The notes beneath the pieces were generated by a model, which had not been told where the DNA came from, did no database searches, and saw nothing but the letters and a program-made list of their open reading frames with translations. Made by a program: the position numbers and the translations under genes. Of a stretch of DNA of 64,000 nt, positions 59,654-64,000 are shown in pieces. Position 1 is the first letter of the stretch. Each line of letters begins with the position of its first letter. Source of the stretch: Halomarinibacterium sedimenti (GTDB lineage: Bacteria; Bacteroidota; Bacteroidia; Flavobacteriales; Flavobacteriaceae); NCBI RefSeq assembly GCF_019312585.1, contig NZ_JAHWDP010000001.1, positions 558,001-622,000 of the forward strand, written 5' to 3'.

Positions 59654-60616
59654 TTGAATAAATCACTTTCAAAGTTCTTACAGCTTTTTATTCCTTTAGC
59701 GTTAGGAGTATTTCTTATTTGGTATTTCTATTCTAAGTTTACGCCAGAGCAATGGGATGAGTTAGTCTTTCATTTTAAAAATGCCAATTATTTTATTGTA
59801 ATTGCTTCCGTACTCATGAGTGTGTTAAGCCATGTCATTCGAGCGTATCGTTGGAATTTTATGTTAGACCCATTAGGCTACAAACCTAGGCTACTCAATA
59901 ACTTTTTTGCAGTTTCTACTGCCTATTTTATGAATTTATTTATCCCAAAAAGTGGCGAAGTGTCACGTGCCGTCGTCATAGATAAATACGAAAAAGTACC
60001 TTTCGAAAAAGGCTTTGGAACCATTATATCTGAAAGAGTCGTAGACCTTTTCTTCCTGTTGTTATTTACAATTTTGGCGGTATTGCTACAGTTTGATGAA
60101 CTCTACGATTATATCACCCAACTCATTCCGTTTAAAAAATTAGCATTCGCCTTTGGTATTCTTTTGCTTGGAATTTTTGCGTTTTATGTCTTTTTGAAAA
60201 AATCGAAAGGACCCATCTCAAGAAGAATTAAAAACTTTGTTAGAGGGTTAAAAGATGGTGTTTTCAGTATTCTGAAAATGAAGAAAAAAGGGGCTTTTAT
60301 TTTTCATAGCCTTTTAATTTGGGGACTCTATTTGCTTTCTTTTTATACAGCCACACAGGCACTTCCCGAAACTTCCTTTATTAGTTTTGGCACTATTATT
60401 ATCACCTTTGTAGTGGGTAGCTTTACCTTTGCTTTTACCAATAGTGGACTAGGTTACTACCCCCTTGCTATTGCTGGAATTCTGCTCATTTTTGGGATTC
60501 CAGAAACCGTCGGGACGGCTTTGGGTTGGATTGTTTGGACTTCCAATGTGATTTATATTATTGTTTCAGGGGTGCTTTCGTTAGTTTTTCTTCCTATTTA
60601 CAACCGAAACAAATAG
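59654..60616 (+). CDS. Lysylphosphatidylglycerol synthase TM-region-like membrane protein
   Basis: A 320-residue integral membrane protein with about eight helices, matching the membrane part of the MprF/LPG-synthase family (UPF0104). Motifs: HVIRAYRWNFMLDPLGYKP, AYFMNLFIPKSGEVSRAVV and SERVVDLFFLLL. The soluble aminoacyl-transferase domain is absent. Related proteins flip or transport lipids or act in glycosyl transfer; the role here is unknown. The start is TTG right after the panD stop. Confidence 0.85.
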   Translation: MNKSLSKFLQLFIPLALGVFLIWYFYSKFTPEQWDELVFHFKNANYFIVIASVLMSVLSHVIRAYRWNFMLDPLGYKPRLLNNFFAVSTAYFMNLFIPKSGEVSRAVVIDKYEKVPFEKGFGTIISERVVDLFFLLLFTILAVLLQFDELYDYITQLIPFKKLAFAFGILLLGIFAFYVFLKKSKGPISRRIKNFVRGLKDGVFSILKMKKKGAFIFHSLLIWGLYLLSFYTATQALPETSFISFGTIIITFVVGSFTFAFTNSGLGYYPLAIAGILLIFGIPETVGTALGWIVWTSNVIYIIVSGVLSLVFLPIYNRNK

Positions 60617-60681
60617 TTCTTTTTTTCTGAAGGTAACAATCTTCAGAAATTAGTATCTTTCCAACAGTAAATGTAAACCCC

Positions 60682-61836
60682 ATGAGAAAAGTATTTTCAC
60701 TCTTATTTTTTGCGCTTTTTGTCGCTTCTTCTTTTTCACAATCCAAAATTATTTATGAGGAAATCAGTTCTTTTAAGCTAGAAGAATCTCGAAGACTCAA
60801 AATCCAATTGCCTCGCGATTATGATGTTAATATCGAAAAATCCTACCCTATCGTTGTGGTGCTTGACGCCAATTACCTTTTTGAACCCGTTGCTGGTAAC
60901 GTAGATTATTTTGGCTATTGGGAAGATATGCCCGAGGCCATTGTGGTGGGAATCATGCAAGGGGATAGTCGTTATGACGATTGTAGCTACGACGATACCA
61001 ATTTTATGCCCGAAGAAAAAGGCGCAAGCTTTTTTGAATTTGTTGGACTTGAGCTAATCCCATATATTGATGCCAATTACCGCACCGCAAAATTCACCAT
61101 TGCTGTAGGACACGACTTTACAGCCAACTTTATCAATTATTATCTGTTCAAAGACCCGCCATTATTTAACGGCTACATTTGCTTGAGCCCCGATTTGGCA
61201 CCTATGATGGACGAGCGTTTACCGCAACGCATCCCAAATATTGAAACAAAACTCTTTTATTACCTCTCTACTGGAAGTGATGATATTAAAGACTTAATGG
61301 AAATTTCAATCGATTTGGACAAGAGTCTTTCCCCTTTAAAATCGGATAACTTTGCGTATTATTTCGATAATTTTGAAGGTGCCACCCATTATTCTTTGGT
61401 GGCCCGTGCCATTCCTTCGGCGATGGAAAAAATATTTTCGGTGTATCGTCCTATTTCAAAAGAGGAATTTAATAACAAATTGATGAAAATGGATACTCCC
61501 ATTCATCAATATTTATTGGATAAATACAAAACCATCGAAGATCTATTTGGACTTACCAACCCCATCCGTATCAATGATTTTATTGCTACCGCAACGGCTT
61601 GTGAAAAGAAAAAACAATGGGAGTCTCTTCGCGAAATAGCCACTTTAGCAAAAAAGCAATATCCTGATACTGTGATGGGCGATTATTACTTAGCCCGCTA
61701 TTATGAAGAAATGGGAGAGCCCAAAAAAGCCATGCGTACCTATCAAGGAGGATTTGATAAAGAAGAAGTAGACTTTATCACCGTGGATTTAATGCTGGAA
61801 AAAGCAGATAAAATTAAAGAAGACTTTGGGTATTAA
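60682..61836 (+). CDS. Secreted esterase-fold protein with Asp at the nucleophile position
   Basis: A 384-residue protein with a signal peptide (1-20) and an esterase-D-type alpha/beta-hydrolase domain (about 25-260: YPIVVVLDANYLFEPVAGN, EAIVVGIMQGDSRYDD). The nucleophile elbow expected as GHSxxG reads VGHDFTAN, with Asp145. The catalytic His is kept (GATHYSLVA, His236). A TPR-like C-terminal part follows (about 300-384: YLARYYEEMGEPKKAMRTYQGG). Activity may be lost or changed. It overlaps radA by one base (TAATG) and is probably co-transcribed, though secretion makes a shared pathway doubtful. Confidence 0.82.
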   Translation: MRKVFSLLFFALFVASSFSQSKIIYEEISSFKLEESRRLKIQLPRDYDVNIEKSYPIVVVLDANYLFEPVAGNVDYFGYWEDMPEAIVVGIMQGDSRYDDCSYDDTNFMPEEKGASFFEFVGLELIPYIDANYRTAKFTIAVGHDFTANFINYYLFKDPPLFNGYICLSPDLAPMMDERLPQRIPNIETKLFYYLSTGSDDIKDLMEISIDLDKSLSPLKSDNFAYYFDNFEGATHYSLVARAIPSAMEKIFSVYRPISKEEFNNKLMKMDTPIHQYLLDKYKTIEDLFGLTNPIRINDFIATATACEKKKQWESLREIATLAKKQYPDTVMGDYYLARYYEEMGEPKKAMRTYQGGFDKEEVDFITVDLMLEKADKIKEDFGY

Positions 61837-63197
61837 TGGCAAAAGTAAAAACCACTTTTTTTTGTCAAAACTGCGGGGCACAATTTGCCAAATGGCAAGG
61901 ACAATGCACTTCCTGTAAAGAATGGAATACCATTGCCGAAGAAATCATCCAGAAGGCAGCGCCTAAAAGTTGGAATCCCGAAGAAAAACCTACAAAAAGA
62001 GTCGCTAAACCCCAACGTATTTCTGAAATATCGAATGCCACAGAGCTTCGCCTCAACACCCAAGACGAAGAACTCAATCGTGTGTTGGGTGGCGGCTTGG
62101 TGCCTGGCTCCTTAACCCTTTTGGGTGGTGAACCCGGCATTGGGAAAAGTACCTTAATGCTTCAAATAGCTCTGAAACTTCCTTATAAAACCTTATACGT
62201 TTCTGGGGAAGAAAGTGCCCAACAAATTAAAATGCGCGCCGAGCGTATTGTGCCTAAAGCTGAAAATTGTTTCATTTTAACCGAAACGAAAACGCAAAAT
62301 ATTTTTAGGCATATTGCTGATATGGAACCCGATATTGTGGTGATAGATTCCATTCAAACCTTACAAACTGATGTCATTGAAAGTACGTCGGGGAGTATTT
62401 CGCAAATACGGGAATGTACTTCCGAATTGATAAAATTTGCCAAAGAAACCGATACACCTGTTGTGTTGATTGGGCATATCACCAAAGATGGAAACATCGC
62501 TGGGCCTAAAATTTTGGAACATATGGTGGATACCGTACTCCAATTTGAAGGAGATCGAAATCACGTGTACCGAATTCTACGTGCCCATAAAAACCGCTTT
62601 GGAAGCACCAACGAATTAGGCATTTACGAAATGCAAGGAAGCGGATTGCGAGAAGTCTCCAATCCTTCCGAAATATTAATCTCCAAAAACGATGAAGACT
62701 TAAGTGGTACTGCTATTGCCGCCACCTTAGAGGGCATGCGCCCCTTGATGATAGAAATACAAGCTTTAGTAAGTACTGCGGTGTATGGCACACCGCAACG
62801 TTCTGCTACGGGTTATAATGCCAAACGCTTGAATATGATTTTGGCGGTGTTGGAAAAACGCGCAGGATTTAAATTAGGGGCTAAAGATGTCTTTTTAAAT
62901 ATCACGGGCGGTATCACTGTGGACGATCCCGCTATTGATTTGGCAGTGGTGGCTGCGGTACTATCCTCCAATATTGATGTGGCGATTGATAAGTCCTTAT
63001 GTTTTGCCGCAGAGGTAGGACTCGCTGGGGAAGTACGCCCCGTTACCCGTGTAGAACAACGTATTTTGGAAGCCGAAAAATTAGGCTTTGGCAGCATTGT
63101 CATCTCCAAATACTGCAAACTCCCCAAGCAGGATTATACCATAAACATCATTAAAGTAGCCAAAGTCCACGATGTGGTAAGGCATTTGTTTGTGTAG
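61836..63197 (+). CDS. radA: DNA repair protein RadA
   Basis: A 453-residue RadA/Sms. An N-terminal zinc ribbon (FFCQNCGAQFAKWQGQCTSCKEW) is followed by the RecA-like ATPase with Walker A LLGGEPGIGKSTLML, and the RadA-specific KNRFG in RAHKNRFGSTNELGIYEM. The C-terminal Lon-like domain (about 285-453) is complete. It speeds branch migration in recombination. The ATG overlaps the previous stop. It ends a plus-strand run beginning at panC. Confidence 0.97.
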   Translation: MAKVKTTFFCQNCGAQFAKWQGQCTSCKEWNTIAEEIIQKAAPKSWNPEEKPTKRVAKPQRISEISNATELRLNTQDEELNRVLGGGLVPGSLTLLGGEPGIGKSTLMLQIALKLPYKTLYVSGEESAQQIKMRAERIVPKAENCFILTETKTQNIFRHIADMEPDIVVIDSIQTLQTDVIESTSGSISQIRECTSELIKFAKETDTPVVLIGHITKDGNIAGPKILEHMVDTVLQFEGDRNHVYRILRAHKNRFGSTNELGIYEMQGSGLREVSNPSEILISKNDEDLSGTAIAATLEGMRPLMIEIQALVSTAVYGTPQRSATGYNAKRLNMILAVLEKRAGFKLGAKDVFLNITGGITVDDPAIDLAVVAAVLSSNIDVAIDKSLCFAAEVGLAGEVRPVTRVEQRILEAEKLGFGSIVISKYCKLPKQDYTINIIKVAKVHDVVRHLFV

Positions 63198-63246
63198 ATA
63201 TTTCATATCTTTATTGTAGTATTGATTATAGATTACTATTAATGCA

Positions 63247-64000
63247 ATGAAAAAATACTATAGTTATTTATTTTTTTTATACGCAACAATTGCTTTTTCA
63301 CAATACACCTTAGTACCAGACCCCGTTTTTGAACAATATTTAATTGATGAAGGGATAGACACTGATGGTATTATAAACGGGCAATTTTTAACCAGTAATG
63401 CTCAAGGAGTCATATTTATAGATTTAGATAATTTACCTGTAACGGACCTTACAGGCATAGAAGCCTTTGAGCAACTAGAACGATTAGATGCAAGAAACAC
63501 AAATTTTGAGACCGCAGATTTTTCCCAAAATTTACAATTAGATCAATTAACAATCACGAATAGCCCACTTCTTTCAATTAATCTAACACAAAATCTAAAT
63601 TTAATAACACTCTTTATAGATAATTGCAACATAAGTACAATTGACGTAACCCAAAACACAAATCTTGTACAATTATCATTAGACAGCAATAACCTCTCTA
63701 CTATAGATGTAGCTGGATTACACTCCTTAAATTCACTATCCTTAGAAAACAATCATTTTACTACTATCGATATTCCCCTTCCCAATTTAGGGGGATTGTT
63801 TTTACAAGAAAACCAAATAAGCAGTATTGATGTTTCTGGGCTTACTTCTTTAGCTACTTTATATATTCATGAAAACCAACTTACACAGCTGGACATCTCT
63901 AATAATCTGGGCCTAAAGTTTCTTAATTGTGCAGATAATTTATTAACTGCCCTAGATGTTTCTAACAATACACAATTAGAATATTTAGTTTGTTCAAGTA
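63247..64000 (+). CDS. Secreted leucine-rich-repeat protein, 3' end beyond window
   Basis: The first 251 codons of a protein with signal peptide MKKYYSYLFFLYATIAFSQ. Then a degenerate lead-in (LVPDPVFEQYLIDEGIDTDG) and at least seven leucine-rich repeats of about 21-22 residues with the pattern xLxxLxLxxNxLTxIDVS, e.g. LATLYIHENQLTQLDIS. The frame is open to the edge, so the C-terminus is unseen; a T9SS sorting domain is likely by analogy. Its start is the second of two close ATGs, the first reading into a stop. Confidence 0.85.
   Translation, partial: MKKYYSYLFFLYATIAFSQYTLVPDPVFEQYLIDEGIDTDGIINGQFLTSNAQGVIFIDLDNLPVTDLTGIEAFEQLERLDARNTNFETADFSQNLQLDQLTITNSPLLSINLTQNLNLITLFIDNCNISTIDVTQNTNLVQLSLDSNNLSTIDVAGLHSLNSLSLENNHFTTIDIPLPNLGGLFLQENQISSIDVSGLTSLATLYIHENQLTQLDISNNLGLKFLNCADNLLTALDVSNNTQLEYLVCSS

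Overview
The window is chromosomal DNA from a low-GC Bacteroidota, most likely a member of the Flavobacteriaceae. Evidence: GldD/GldE next to SSB and MutY, DUF4270/DUF4271/DUF4199/DUF3098/DUF4301 proteins, SusC-style TonB-dependent receptors, type IX secretion (T9SS) C-terminal sorting domains, no Shine-Dalgarno pattern, and repeated Bacteroidota promoter boxes (-7 TAnnTTTG, often with a -33 TTTG). I see no tRNA, rRNA, CRISPR array, transposase, prophage or plasmid gene. No gap between genes exceeds 300 bases.

Layout. 1-7 kb: dihydroorotase (cut by the window start) behind a GT2 glycosyltransferase, then DUF4271 and HemD, PckA, DUF423, a saccharopine-dehydrogenase-like enzyme and a zinc peptidase. 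7-14.8 kb: SemiSWEET and LeuS, then the ftsX-DUF3098-uppP-truB block, a TonB-like protein and Tag. 14.7-23 kb: a secreted arginine deiminase of the Porphyromonas PPAD type, Aat, an AtoE-type transporter, DUF3127, a flavin reductase, an orphan histidine kinase, HIT and GreA. 23-31 kb: a Rieske-like lipoprotein, a TonB receptor behind a TPP riboswitch, ArfB and DUF4301, then a tightly overlapped operon PPTase-GGGPS-(YkoF-like)-PnuC-(NadR-like kinase). 31-39 kb: AhcY, L27 and an L21-HhH fusion, a DMT transporter, a metal-binding lipoprotein and the gldD-gldE-ssb-mutY cluster. 39-49 kb: HU, a 29-residue basic protein, RNase G, RecX, a T9SS propeller protein, a JmjC-like cupin, a BtuB-like receptor, GlpD and the atpD-atpC pair. 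49-64 kb: an SGNH lipoprotein with its TonB receptor, GlmS-DUF4270-half-GT5, then panC-panD-LPG-synthase-like-esterase-like-radA and the start of a leucine-rich-repeat surface protein.

Most genes are conserved housekeeping. The less ordinary elements are: the PPAD-like deiminase with both PPAD substrate-carboxylate arginines; a possible split thiamine-salvage locus (TPP-riboswitch receptor, with a PnuC-type permease, kinase and YkoF-like protein nearby); a terminator-like hairpin in the greA leader; an OB-like DUF3127 protein carrying an SSB-type C-terminal tip; the L21-HhH fusion; repeat-derived insertions inside leuS; a radA-linked esterase fold with Asp in place of the nucleophile Ser; and a conserved-looking half glycogen synthase without its ADP-glucose loop. 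I found no clearly novel multi-gene defence or mobile system.

Positions and motifs were read from the sequence. Family assignments come from motif recognition without database searches.
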